Part shown: piece after piece, positions 8,742 to 17,533 of the stretch
Layout: every line of letters starts with the position of its first letter
How positions within the stretch are numbered: position 1 is the first letter of the stretch
Assembly: GCF_000196795.1 (NCBI RefSeq)
Contig: NC_014259.1
Span: 2,170,001 to 2,234,000, forward strand
From: Acinetobacter oleivorans DR1
GTDB taxonomy: Bacteria > Pseudomonadota > Gammaproteobacteria > Pseudomonadales > Moraxellaceae
Reading direction: 5' to 3'
DNA: 64,000 nt
Made by a program: the position numbers and the translations under genes
Notes under the pieces: model-generated
What the model saw: the letters and a program-made list of their open reading frames with translations, nothing else
Database searches by the model: none
What the model was told of the DNA's origin: nothing

Positions 8742-9623
8742 ATGACGCTTAAACAATTAAAAGCTTTTTTAGCACTTGCGCGTACACTCAACTATGCCAA
8801 TGCATCTTTAGAGCTACATCTAAGCCAGTCTGCTTTAAGTCTCACCATTAAGAGTTTAGAAGAAGAGTTAGGCGGTAAATTGTTTAACCGTAACACACGT
8901 CGCGTTGAGCTTACTCAAGAAGGTAAATCCCTGATTCCCTATGCTAAAAAATTACTCGCGAATTGGGATGAAATGGAGAACGATGTCAAACAACGTTTTA
9001 AGCTCAATCGTGGAACCTTAAGTATCGCCTCAATGCCCTTTGTGACTCATGCAATTTTACCTGAGGTGATTCATCAATTTTTAGAACTTCATCCCAACCT
9101 GAACTTTTCAATTCAAGATATTCCAAATGAGACCATTATAGAAAAAGTACAAGACGGTATTTTTGAACTTGGCATCTGCTTTGAACCTGATCTCACCGAG
9201 GGCTTAGAATTCAAGCCTCTGTTTGAAGAAGATTTCTTAGCTTTATTACCTAAGACTCATCCACTTGCTCAATCGTCTTCTATTACATGGCATGAGCTCT
9301 GTTCAAACCCATTTGTGACCTTACAGAAACCTTCAATTGTTCGATATTTAGTTGAGCAAAATTGTTTGCGAAATAATATAACGCTCGATTTAAAAGTTGA
9401 ATGTCATCAAATTTCATCACTTTCAAGTTTTGTAGCTTATGGAATTGGAGTAAGTGCGATTCCAAGGCACTTTGCTAAACACATTGATAAAGAACATAAC
9501 GTATTGATTGAATTAAAGGATGAATCTATTCATAAGACTGTAGGAATTGTTTATAAAAAGAACTTTGAAATTTCAAATATTTCGACTCAATTTATTGAGG
9601 CTTTAGTTCAATATAAATTTTAA
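8742..9623 (+). CDS. LysR-family regulator, likely of the acetoacetate operon
   Basis: A protein of 293 residues. The winged HTH is at about 1-60 (LKAFLALARTLNYANASLELHLSQ then SALSLTIKSLEEELGGKLFNR), followed by the linker helix and a periplasmic-binding-protein-like effector domain (about 90-290). The gene lies just upstream of, and in the same direction as, the scoA-scoB-atoE-thiolase operon, from which it is separated by 245 bases. A repeated word found before both suggests autoregulation and control of that operon. The effector could be acetoacetate or 3-hydroxybutyrate, which is inference. Confidence 0.85.
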   Translation: MTLKQLKAFLALARTLNYANASLELHLSQSALSLTIKSLEEELGGKLFNRNTRRVELTQEGKSLIPYAKKLLANWDEMENDVKQRFKLNRGTLSIASMPFVTHAILPEVIHQFLELHPNLNFSIQDIPNETIIEKVQDGIFELGICFEPDLTEGLEFKPLFEEDFLALLPKTHPLAQSSSITWHELCSNPFVTLQKPSIVRYLVEQNCLRNNITLDLKVECHQISSLSSFVAYGIGVSAIPRHFAKHIDKEHNVLIELKDESIHKTVGIVYKKNFEISNISTQFIEALVQYKF

Positions 9624-9642
9624 AAAATTAAATACTGCATTT

Positions 9643-9660
9643 TAGGATGAGCTAAGCAGA
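9643..9660. promoter_or_regulatory. Candidate LysR operator before the CoA-transferase operon
   Basis: TAGGATGAGCTAAGCAGA matches the word at 8712-8729. It runs into an imperfect dyad (AGCTAAGC, AGAT, GCTTAAGCT). It lies about 210 bases before scoA. Confidence 0.4.
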
Positions 9661-9868
9661 TGCTTAAGCTAAATTTATTAATTATTATAATTTTCAATGC
9701 TATGAGATGATTTTTTAAAGTATTTTGCTTTATGTTCGTCTGATCTTTTGTAGGTAACTTGATAGTATTCATTGATTATACTTATTAATCCTTTAAAAAA
9801 ATTAACTTCTATAACACGAATTGAGATGCTAAAACTAAGATTACTAAGGGATATAGGATAACAATAGA

Positions 9869-10573
9869 ATGAATAAAGTTTATGCCAATGCAGAGGTAGC
9901 ACTGAAAGACGTTATTGCAGATAATCAAACACTTGCCGTTGGCGGTTTTGGTTTATGCGGAATTCCTGAAAAACTGATTGTTGCAGTTAAACAAAGTGGT
10001 GTGACTGGTCTTACTTGTATTTCGAATAATGCAGGCGTAGATGATTTTGGTTTAGGTATTTTGCTTCAAACCAAACAGATCAAAAAAATGATTTCTTCTT
10101 ATGTTGGTGAAAACAAAGAATTTGAGCGCCAATATTTAAATGGTGAACTTGATGTAGAACTTACACCACAAGGCACTTTAGCTGAAAAGTTACGCGCTGG
10201 TGGTGCTGGAATTCCCGCGTTTTATACTCAAACTGGTGTAGGTACACTCATTGCCGAAGGTAAAGAAGAACGTACTTTTCATGGCAAAAACTACATCTTA
10301 GAAGAATCTTTAACAGCAGATGTTGCTCTTGTTAAGGCCTATAAAGCAGATAAAGCGGGTAATTTAGTATTTCGTAAAACTGCTCAAAATTTTAATCCTG
10401 AATGTGCGATGGCTGGAAAAATTACAATCGCAGAAGTTGAACAGGTTGTTGAAATTGGTGAATTGGATCCGGATGAAATCCATTTAGCGGGAATTTATGT
10501 AAACCGTATTGTACTGAATGCATCACCTGAAAAACGCATTGAGCATAAAACTTTAAGCACGGAGGCAGTATAA
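9869..10573 (+). CDS. scoA: 3-oxoacid CoA-transferase subunit A
   Basis: The alpha subunit (234 residues) of a type I CoA-transferase that moves CoA from succinyl-CoA or acetyl-CoA to acetoacetate. The N-terminal GGFGLCGIPEKLI motif and the central GGAGIPAFYTQTGVGT block are the family hallmarks. Subunit B starts one base after the stop codon, so the two are translationally linked. With AtoE and a thiolase downstream, the operon imports acetoacetate or short fatty acids, activates them and cleaves the product to acetyl-CoA. An atoD name would be equally defensible. Confidence 0.93.
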   Translation: MNKVYANAEVALKDVIADNQTLAVGGFGLCGIPEKLIVAVKQSGVTGLTCISNNAGVDDFGLGILLQTKQIKKMISSYVGENKEFERQYLNGELDVELTPQGTLAEKLRAGGAGIPAFYTQTGVGTLIAEGKEERTFHGKNYILEESLTADVALVKAYKADKAGNLVFRKTAQNFNPECAMAGKITIAEVEQVVEIGELDPDEIHLAGIYVNRIVLNASPEKRIEHKTLSTEAV

Positions 10574-10574
10574 A

Positions 10575-11216
10575 ATGGCTTGGTCACGTAATGAAATGGC
10601 ACAACGTGCTGCAAAAGAACTTGAAGACGGTTTTTATGTCAATTTAGGTATTGGCTTACCTACTCTAGTTGCCAACTATATCCCTGAAAATATTAATGTT
10701 TGGCTTCAATCTGAAAACGGTTTATTAGGTATTGGCGAGTTTCCAACTGAAGAAACTGTAGATGCTGATTTGATTAATGCTGGTAAACAAACAGTTACTG
10801 CTCGCCCTGGTGCTGCTTTTTTCTCAAGCTCAGAATCTTTTGCCATGATCCGTGGTGGCCATGTCAACATTGCCATTTTAGGTGCAATGGAAGTTTCTGA
10901 AAATGGTGACTTGGCTAACTGGATGATTCCAGGTAAGAAAGTTAAAGGTATGGGCGGCGCAATGGACTTGGTTGTTGGTGTCCAAAAAGTTGTAGTGCTT
11001 ATGGAACACTGCGCAAAAGATGGTACGCCAAAAATTGTGAAAAATTGTAGTTTGCCTTTAACAGGTAAAGGTGTGGTTCATCGCGTAATTACTGACCTAG
11101 GTGTAATGGACATTACTCCACAAGGCTTAGAGCTGATTGAACTTGCTAAAGATGTCACGCTTGAACAGATTCAAGCTGTTACAGGCGTCGAATTTTATAA
11201 AACCTTAGTCGCATAA
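10575..11216 (+). CDS. scoB: 3-oxoacid CoA-transferase subunit B
   Basis: The beta subunit (213 residues) carries the catalytic glutamate Glu47 in SENGLLGIG, which forms the glutamyl-CoA thioester. Other family blocks seen are YVNLGIGLPT and GGHVNIAILGAMEVSENGDLANW (given in part). It is tightly coupled to scoA. The start ATG sits directly after the scoA stop and uses the purine-rich end of scoA (GGAGGCAG) as its ribosome-binding site. Confidence 0.93.
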   Translation: MAWSRNEMAQRAAKELEDGFYVNLGIGLPTLVANYIPENINVWLQSENGLLGIGEFPTEETVDADLINAGKQTVTARPGAAFFSSSESFAMIRGGHVNIAILGAMEVSENGDLANWMIPGKKVKGMGGAMDLVVGVQKVVVLMEHCAKDGTPKIVKNCSLPLTGKGVVHRVITDLGVMDITPQGLELIELAKDVTLEQIQAVTGVEFYKTLVA

Positions 11217-11330
11217 AATTAAATTTTTAGTAAGAAATAAAGACTTAAGTTAGAAAGTGAGCTTGAGTCTTAACCCTTTTAAGCACCGGATGTGCTGTCT
11301 ATAAATAAGAATGAGAAGGATTTTTCAGCT

Positions 11331-12740
11331 ATGGAAAAACAGCAAGGAATTTTTGAAAGATTTGCTCTTCGGATTAGTGACTGGTCTGAAAAATGGTTTC
11401 CTGATTCATATATTTTTGCATTACTCGGCGTCATTATCGTGTCAGTTGCTGCTTTTGGTATTGGTGCGCCAATTCACGATGTCGCAACTTCTTTTGGGAA
11501 TGGTTTCTGGAGTCTTATTCCCTTTACCCTGCAAATGACAATGCTCATTATTGTAGGTTATGTCGTTTCTGTTTCTAAGCCCGTAAAATTTCTGATTCAA
11601 AAAATGGCGCGTATTCCAAATTCTGGACGTGGTGCTATTGTTTTGGTAGCAACGGTTAGTTTGTTAATTTCACTAGTCAATTGGGCTGTTAGTACAATTC
11701 TTACAGCGCTTTTAGTAATTGCATTAGCAAAACGTAAAGAGCTGAATATGGATTACCGTGCTGCTGCGGCAGCGGCCATTATTGGTATGGGTGCAACTTG
11801 GGCACTTGGAATTAGCTCTTCAGCAGCACAGCTTCAGGCAAATAAAAGTAGTTTACCTGAATCAATTTACAATCTGACTGGCGTTATTCCATTTACCGAA
11901 ACGATTTTCCTTTGGCAATCAATTGCGATGACTATTATTTTAGTGATTGTTTCAATCGCGATTGCATATTTTTCAGCTCCAAAAGGCAATAATGTTAAAA
12001 CGATTGATAGTTTTGATGTGCAATTTGAAGAAGACAAACCACATGAGGAGAAATCAACGCGTCCGGGTGACTGGTTAGAAAACTCACCTATTTTAACGAT
12101 TATTGTAGTGGCTTTAGGTGTAATTTGGATGTTTTTTGAGTTTTCAAAAAGTAATCCAATCATTGCTATTTCAAGCTTAAACACATACAACTTTGTGTTC
12201 TTAATGCTTGGTCTAGCATTGCATGGAACACCACGAAACTTCTTAAATGCCGTTGCAAAAGCAGTTCCAGCCGTATCAGGAATTTTAATTCAGTTTCCAC
12301 TTTACGGAAGCATCGCCTTTATTATGACGCAAGCTTTAAACAGTCAGGATTTATCGCTGTCTCATTATGTTGCCGAGTTTTTCGTTTCAATCGCATCAAA
12401 AGAAACCTTTGCAATTGTGATGGGAATTTACTCTGCCATCCTTGGGTTCTTCGTACCATCTGGCGGTGGAAAATGGATTATCGAAGCACCATATGTCATG
12501 CAAGCAGCAAATGATTTAAAAGTTCATTTGGGCTGGTCTGTACAAATTTATAATGCAGCTGAAGCTTTACCAAATTTAATCAATCCATTCTTTATGCTTC
12601 CAATGTTAGGCATTTTAAAACTAAAAGCAAAAGATGTGATTGGTTTTACAGTCACTCAGCTCGTTGTGCATTTTCCATTAGTTTTATTTTTATTGTGGTT
12701 CTTTGGAAGAACGCTTAGCTACACCCCACCCACTTTTTAA
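11331..12740 (+). CDS. atoE: Short-chain fatty acid transporter AtoE
   Basis: An inner-membrane permease of 469 residues with about 10-12 hydrophobic segments. It matches the AtoE/ScfT family in blocks such as ISDWSEKWFPDSYIFALLG, FFVPSGGGKWIIEAPYV and the end LVVHFPLVLFLLWFFGRTL. It probably imports acetoacetate or butyrate for the CoA-transferase encoded upstream. An in-frame GTG at 11292 would add 13 residues, but the ATG at 11331 has AAGGA ten bases before it and gives the usual N-terminus (MEKQQGIFERFA). Confidence 0.9.
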   Translation: MEKQQGIFERFALRISDWSEKWFPDSYIFALLGVIIVSVAAFGIGAPIHDVATSFGNGFWSLIPFTLQMTMLIIVGYVVSVSKPVKFLIQKMARIPNSGRGAIVLVATVSLLISLVNWAVSTILTALLVIALAKRKELNMDYRAAAAAAIIGMGATWALGISSSAAQLQANKSSLPESIYNLTGVIPFTETIFLWQSIAMTIILVIVSIAIAYFSAPKGNNVKTIDSFDVQFEEDKPHEEKSTRPGDWLENSPILTIIVVALGVIWMFFEFSKSNPIIAISSLNTYNFVFLMLGLALHGTPRNFLNAVAKAVPAVSGILIQFPLYGSIAFIMTQALNSQDLSLSHYVAEFFVSIASKETFAIVMGIYSAILGFFVPSGGGKWIIEAPYVMQAANDLKVHLGWSVQIYNAAEALPNLINPFFMLPMLGILKLKAKDVIGFTVTQLVVHFPLVLFLLWFFGRTLSYTPPTF

Positions 12741-12805
12741 TTTACTGGAGTCTTTAGTTTCGGCTAAAGGCAATTTTAACAAATACATCAATAAGAGATA
12801 TTAAG

Positions 12806-13978
12806 ATGAGTTCAATTGTTATAGTTTCAGGTAGTCGTACTGCTATGGGCGGTTTTCAAGGCAGCCTATCTGCTTTAACTGCACCAGAACTTGGCGCGGC
12901 TGTAATTCGTGAATCTATTCAACGTGCAGGTGTTGCACCTGAACAAGTAGATGAAGTTATTTTTGGTTGCGTATTGAGTGCAGGCATAGGTCAAGGTCCT
13001 GCTCGTCAGGCGATGCGTAAAGCTGGTGTACCAGATCATGTGGGTGCGGTCACCATTAATAAACTATGTGGTTCTGCTATGAAAGCGGTGTTAATGGCTT
13101 CAGACACCTTAAAAGCTGGTAGTGCCAATATTATTGTTGCAGGTGGCATGGAATCTATGACTAATGCGCCGTATATTCTGCCGAAAGCTCGCGGTGGTTA
13201 CCGTATGGGTCACGGTGAAATTAAAGACCATATGTTTTTAGATGGTCTTGAAGATGCTGAAACAGGCCGCTTAATGGGTTCTTTTGCTCAAGACATGGCA
13301 AACACCAAAGGTTTTACACGTGAGCAAATGGATAACTTTGCGATTTCTTCTTTGAAAAAAGCGCAAACTGCCATTACCGAAGGTTACTTCAAAGAAGAGA
13401 TTGTTCCTGTTGAAGTCAAAACACGTAAAGGTGTCGAAGTTATCGATCAAGATGAGCAACCATTAAAAGCTAATCTTGAGAAAATTCCAACATTGCGTCC
13501 AGCTTTTAGTAAAGACGGAACAATTACAGCTGCTAACTCAAGCTCCATTTCTGATGGTGCTGCTGCGTTAGTACTTACGACTGAAGAATATGCTCAAAGC
13601 CATGGCTTAAATACTTTGGCGAAAATTGTTGCAACTTCTACTCACTCACAGCATCCAAGCGAATTTACCATTGCTCCAATTAGTGCAATTCAAAAAGTGC
13701 TTGAGCGCGCTGGCTGGTCTGTTGACGAAGTAGATGCTTGGGAAATTAATGAAGCTTTTGCAATGGTGGCAATGGCACCAATTCATGATTTAGGTATCGA
13801 TGAAGCAAAAGTCAACGTACATGGTGGTGCTTGTGCTTTAGGTCATCCTATTGGTGCAACTGGCTCAAGAATTATTCTTTCTCTTATCTATGCTTTAAAA
13901 CGCCTAGGTAAAAAGAAAGGTGTTGCCGCGTTATGTATTGGTGGTGGTGAAGCTACAGCTGTCGCAATTGAAATCTAA
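12806..13978 (+). CDS. atoB: Acetyl-CoA C-acetyltransferase (thiolase)
   Basis: A thiolase of 390 residues that cleaves acetoacetyl-CoA with CoA to give two acetyl-CoA. The nucleophile Cys88 is in NKLCGSAMKAV, the catalytic His in GGACALGHPIGATG, and the second Cys in ALCIGGGEATAV near the C-terminus. It is the last gene of the operon and ends before a strong terminator. This is a degradative role by context; the biosynthetic PHB thiolase PhaA is related, but no phaB or phaC is nearby. Confidence 0.93.
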   Translation: MSSIVIVSGSRTAMGGFQGSLSALTAPELGAAVIRESIQRAGVAPEQVDEVIFGCVLSAGIGQGPARQAMRKAGVPDHVGAVTINKLCGSAMKAVLMASDTLKAGSANIIVAGGMESMTNAPYILPKARGGYRMGHGEIKDHMFLDGLEDAETGRLMGSFAQDMANTKGFTREQMDNFAISSLKKAQTAITEGYFKEEIVPVEVKTRKGVEVIDQDEQPLKANLEKIPTLRPAFSKDGTITAANSSSISDGAAALVLTTEEYAQSHGLNTLAKIVATSTHSQHPSEFTIAPISAIQKVLERAGWSVDEVDAWEINEAFAMVAMAPIHDLGIDEAKVNVHGGACALGHPIGATGSRIILSLIYALKRLGKKKGVAALCIGGGEATAVAIEI

Positions 13979-13994
13979 AAAATCAAACCACACA

Positions 13995-14030
13995 GAAGGT
14001 GTAAGAGTTTTTCTTACACCTTCTTTTTTT
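13995..14030 (+). terminator. Rho-independent terminator of the scoAB-atoE-atoB operon
   Basis: An 11-bp perfect stem (GAAGGTGTAAG / CTTACACCTTC) with a short loop is followed by a T run, 16 bases after the thiolase stop codon. Confidence 0.95.
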
Positions 14031-14952
14031 AGACTTTAAAAAGTTCATAACAGGTTTGTCGGAACCATTTATGGCTACTTTTATGATGGCAAGACATATG
14101 CCAATGTTGTTTAACATCATAAGTTGGGAAGTCTAAAGGTGCTGGCAAAATCTGTAAATTTTCTCTCACCAATAAAACTTGGCTTAAATAATACGGCACC
14201 GTTGCGATTGCATCTGTTTCTTGAACGACTAATCCCACTCCAAGATAACTTGGTAATCGAATTAAAATGTTTCTATCTAATCCTTTGTTCTGTAATTCAT
14301 TTTTAATATGGTAATGCCCGATTCCTGCATCAATATCAATATGATATTCACGCATATAATCATCTAAAGTAAAATTATTTGGGTCTAAACGAGGATGGCT
14401 CTTAGAGCTAATCACTACGTAATGCTGTTTAAAAAACTTTTGTTGATAAAAGCCTTCTTCTAATTGAGGTAAAAAGCCAATAGCAAGGTCAATTTCACCA
14501 TTTGCCATTTGATAGCTAGTTTCTGGCGTAATCGGCCGAATATTCAAGCGAATTAAAGGTGCTTTCTCTTTTAAATAGTTAGTTAGTTGCGGTAATAACA
14601 CCAGATGAGACACATCTGTCATCGCAATTGTAAAAAGCTGATCCGAAGTTAGCGGATCAAAGTTCACACTAAAGTTATTAATACTTTCAACTTTATCAAT
14701 CACTTCACTAATGAGTGGAAAGATTTCTTTAGCCAATTCGGTTGGAATCATTTCATTTCCAACACGAATAAAAAGTGGATCATTAAAATGCTGACGGATT
14801 TTGTTCAGTCCATTACTAACACTCGGTTGTGTAAGGCCAATAGCATCGGCAGCCATTGAAACGCTTTTAAACCGATAAATATGATAAAAAATATTTAGTA
14901 ATCTACTATCTAGATCAAACAAAATTGTCTCCGTCTGGATCAAATAATCCAT
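14029..14952 (-). CDS. LysR-family transcriptional regulator
   Basis: A protein of 307 residues. The HTH at about residues 20-75 contains SVSMAADAIGLTQPSVSNGLNKIRQHFNDPLFIR, quoted here in short as AADAIGLTQPSVSNGL. The spacing and the DPLF(I)R end are those of the NodD/LinR/PcpR-like LysR branch. A substrate-binding domain follows. It is convergent with the thiolase operon, and the direct target is not evident. The N-terminus has about 10 residues before the usual family start, so translation could begin slightly later. Confidence 0.85.
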   Translation of the reverse strand: MDYLIQTETILFDLDSRLLNIFYHIYRFKSVSMAADAIGLTQPSVSNGLNKIRQHFNDPLFIRVGNEMIPTELAKEIFPLISEVIDKVESINNFSVNFDPLTSDQLFTIAMTDVSHLVLLPQLTNYLKEKAPLIRLNIRPITPETSYQMANGEIDLAIGFLPQLEEGFYQQKFFKQHYVVISSKSHPRLDPNNFTLDDYMREYHIDIDAGIGHYHIKNELQNKGLDRNILIRLPSYLGVGLVVQETDAIATVPYYLSQVLLVRENLQILPAPLDFPTYDVKQHWHMSCHHKSSHKWFRQTCYELFKV

Positions 14953-15165
14953 TCAAAAAGGACTGAAAACAGGTATAGCTTAGATAAGAATGCTAAACCT
15001 GTTTTTAGATTATTGATATATCGCCTAAATTAACAAAGAATCTAGACCATGGGCAATGCTTTATAAAGCCTTTCATCATAAAGACAAAAGCATTGCCTCT
15101 TTATTTGGTTACTTTGTATATAAATCTAGTGAATACAGCTCATATCGTTATAAATTTTTTAAAAT

Positions 15166-16059
15166 TTAATCATGCTGAATTTGAAAACCTTTCCAGATCT
15201 GCTGGACTGATTTGTTATCACTCAAATTATTTTTAAAAATATAAATATCCTGAGGAAGACAATATTCATGATGATCCAACATGACCAGTTTTCCGTTAGC
15301 AAGATCTTCCTCAACATTGATTTTTGGAATCCATGCCACACCTAGACCTTGCAATACAAGTTCTTTCAAATTCGTTGCATTATCAGTCTCGTATAAGGTT
15401 TTATAATTCAATTTACCTTCAATCAGTTGATCTACCAATTTTCGCAAATAAGCGTGTTTACTATAAGCAAGCAATGAGAAATTATTCTGAATCGTATGCT
15501 TAGGCGTATGATCCGCTTCGGTAGCTGAGACAGGAACAATCTCTGTTTCAGCAATCTTGATTCCACTTAAAATATCATCACCAACACGATTAATATTAGA
15601 TCGATCTGCATAACAAATCATAAAATCGCAGGCACCTTCTTTTAAAAGAGATAAGCCCTCACCACTGTTCGTTGCGACTATTTCGATTTTTAAATCACGC
15701 ATAAACGTTGGGAATTTTTTTAAAAAAGTCGTTAAAAAACCCGATGCTAATGAGTGAACCACACAGAAACGAATCGTAGATTCGGTTTCATTTTTGATGT
15801 TTTTAATCAGCTTGGCTGTTTCTTCTACCTGCTTCTCAATATTTTTAGACATGACCAACATAATTCGACCGATGTCTGTAAATTCAATATTATTTTTATT
15901 ATTTCTAATAATAACTTCAGCTCCAATCATCTCTTCTATTTGCTGAATTCTACGCGTAAAAGCAGATTGGCTAATAAATCGTTTTTCGGCTGCCTTTGAA
16001 ATAGAACGCTCTCGTTCAAGTGTCAAAAGGTCTTCTACCCAACGTACTTCTAAGTTCAT
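15166..16059 (-). CDS. LysR-family regulator, HypT-like
   Basis: A protein of 297 residues. The HTH begins EVRWVEDLLTLERERSISKAAE, which matches the HypT (YjiE) branch in the characteristic W-(L/V)xDxLTLE opening. The effector domain retains that branch's blocks, such as CVVHSLASGFL and LVLQGLGVAWIPK. HypT of E. coli responds to hypochlorite by methionine oxidation; whether this protein does is unknown. There is no adjacent target gene: the 545-base region upstream is empty. Confidence 0.8.
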   Translation of the reverse strand: MNLEVRWVEDLLTLERERSISKAAEKRFISQSAFTRRIQQIEEMIGAEVIIRNNKNNIEFTDIGRIMLVMSKNIEKQVEETAKLIKNIKNETESTIRFCVVHSLASGFLTTFLKKFPTFMRDLKIEIVATNSGEGLSLLKEGACDFMICYADRSNINRVGDDILSGIKIAETEIVPVSATEADHTPKHTIQNNFSLLAYSKHAYLRKLVDQLIEGKLNYKTLYETDNATNLKELVLQGLGVAWIPKINVEEDLANGKLVMLDHHEYCLPQDIYIFKNNLSDNKSVQQIWKGFQIQHD

Positions 16060-16604
16060 TTTTGCATTCCCTTTTTATAGTTATGTCCTTAATTTGTCTG
16101 CTTGGGAAGCTGAATAAATAGCTGAATAGATGAATGAAAAATATAAAACATGGGAGTACCTGCAAAAATGCGATGGAAGGATGGCAAAGCCAAACGATAA
16201 AAGTAAGTATTTAATAATTCTGACATAGAAAAGAGTGTAAGAGAATAAAAGACTTTCATTTAGCGCAACAACTCATACAAATATAAAATTATTATTCTAA
16301 AAATTATTTTAAATCAAAAAGTAAGGTTGATATAAATCAAGTAAATAACCATTTAAGCTTTAATAAAAACCAAAAATACCCTCATCGTTTTATCATGTCT
16401 TAATTTTAATAAAAAAAAGTCCGTACCTTGGGGAAGAATACGGACTGTAAAACTAAAATTTTGCTAATTTGATTATTTCAGGATTTAAGCTTTCTGACCT
16501 AATCAACTAGTTCAAATCAGAAGATATATTTGCAGTATAGTTCAAGTAAATAAACCTGACTATTCTACTAAAGTATCTATCCGAGATTGACCTGAAATAA
16601 ATTT
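16060..16604. other. Intergenic region, regulatory signals only
   Basis: 545 bases without a credible gene. It carries a terminator-like hairpin at 16411-16446 and an FNR-like palindrome at 16327-16340 that I do not trust (see rejected items). Confidence 0.6.
16411..16446 (-). terminator. Rho-independent terminator, minus strand
   Basis: The 8-bp stem AGTCCGTA/TACGGACT is followed on the minus strand by eight T residues. The nearest minus-strand gene ending upstream is the 75-aa ORF (stop at 16605), about 160 bases away. Confidence 0.8.
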
Positions 16605-16832
16605 TTAATATTCACCAATCAGATAGTATAGCTTTCTTGAAATTTCAACCATCATATTTGCTGTATATTGAGTAATTTCAAAAACTTGCTTTTTCTGCGG
16701 ATTGAATACCATATTATCTTTTTCATCACTAAAAAAGATATAAGTGGTGTATTTATCCATGTGATGGATATGCTCTTTTAAGCTTACTTTTTCCCCAGAA
16801 TTGGGATCATAGGCGATAAACTTCATTCTCAT
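16605..16832 (-). CDS. Hypothetical protein, 75 aa
   Basis: A small soluble protein with a plausible start (MRMKFIAYDPNSGEKV; the second ATG at 16826 is equally possible). It reads like a real protein: mixed strands and helices, no low complexity, and a Gly/Asp turn (SDEKDNMVFNP). No family is recognised. It has a matching minus-strand terminator downstream, which supports transcription. Confidence 0.5.
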   Translation of the reverse strand: MRMKFIAYDPNSGEKVSLKEHIHHMDKYTTYIFFSDEKDNMVFNPQKKQVFEITQYTANMMVEISRKLYYLIGEY

Positions 16833-16937
16833 GAATTTTGTCTCTATACATACAGTCTTTTATCAAAATTTTAAGAAAATTTAGATAAAACAATATTTTG
16901 ATGGTTAATATAAAATAGTTAGGCTGAATAACCGTGG

Positions 16938-17120
16938 CTATTTATAAGATATTGGTACAATACTATTGGCTTTGTTTACAGAACTTTCGGCAGAAGCAAT
17001 TGATTGCTCTGCGTCTTTAAGTAAACGGGAAGTTTTAGACTCACTTTTCTCTTCACCATGAAAAAGTACATAGTATGTAAAACTACCCAAAATGATTAAT
17101 GCGGCTGTGACTTTTAACAT
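16938..17120 (-). CDS. Small single-TM protein, 60 aa
   Basis: One hydrophobic N-terminal segment (about residues 3-20, AALIILGSFTYYVLF) is followed by a charged helical tail with heptad-like spacing (LLKDAEQSIASAESSVNKAN). It is a probable membrane-anchored microprotein. A perfect CRP-type dyad is centred about 50 bases before its start, which argues that it is a regulated gene. I do not recognise a family. Confidence 0.5.
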   Translation of the reverse strand: MLKVTAALIILGSFTYYVLFHGEEKSESKTSRLLKDAEQSIASAESSVNKANSIVPISYK

Positions 17121-17533
17121 AAACTTAAAAACTAAGATTTTTTCGTATTATAGTGTTTTTTATGTGAAATGCATCACATTTTTATATAAATTTGTTAGAT
17201 AAGCTACACTTCCGTTTTAATTACCCTCATTAAATTAGTTGATATTTCACTTAAATTAATAAGTCTAAAATTTTGCATGCAGCTCTTTTTCAAATTACAT
17301 CTTCATCTAGTTCATCATAGAACTTTTTATTTTTAATTTATCTAAAAAGTAAACTATTAATTTATAAAATAAAATTTAGATGGAATGTGTGAAGAAAAAA
17401 GTTTTTCTATTTTTAGGTTTAGAAAAGGAAAAAATTGATATGCAAAAAATGCATAATTAACTTGATAAATGCATTAGAAGTGAAGCATTTCGAAATCTAA
17501 TATGAATTATCTACTCTACTAATTCGAAGTTTA
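17121..17533. other. Intergenic region upstream of aspA
   Basis: 413 AT-rich bases between divergent genes. It contains the CRP-like site at 17163-17178 and must contain the aspA promoter. No further gene is seen. Confidence 0.6.
17163..17178. promoter_or_regulatory. CRP/Vfr-type site
   Basis: TGTGAAATGCATCACA matches the consensus TGTGA-N6-TCACA in every defined position, and the dyad extends one more base on each side. It lies 43 bases before the 60-aa gene and about 355 bases before aspA. Confidence 0.6.

Noticed and set aside
16327..16340. Perfect FNR-type palindrome TTGAT-N4-ATCAA
   Set aside because: It is about 265 bases from any gene start, in AT-rich DNA where such a word arises by chance, and the likely host is an obligate aerobe.
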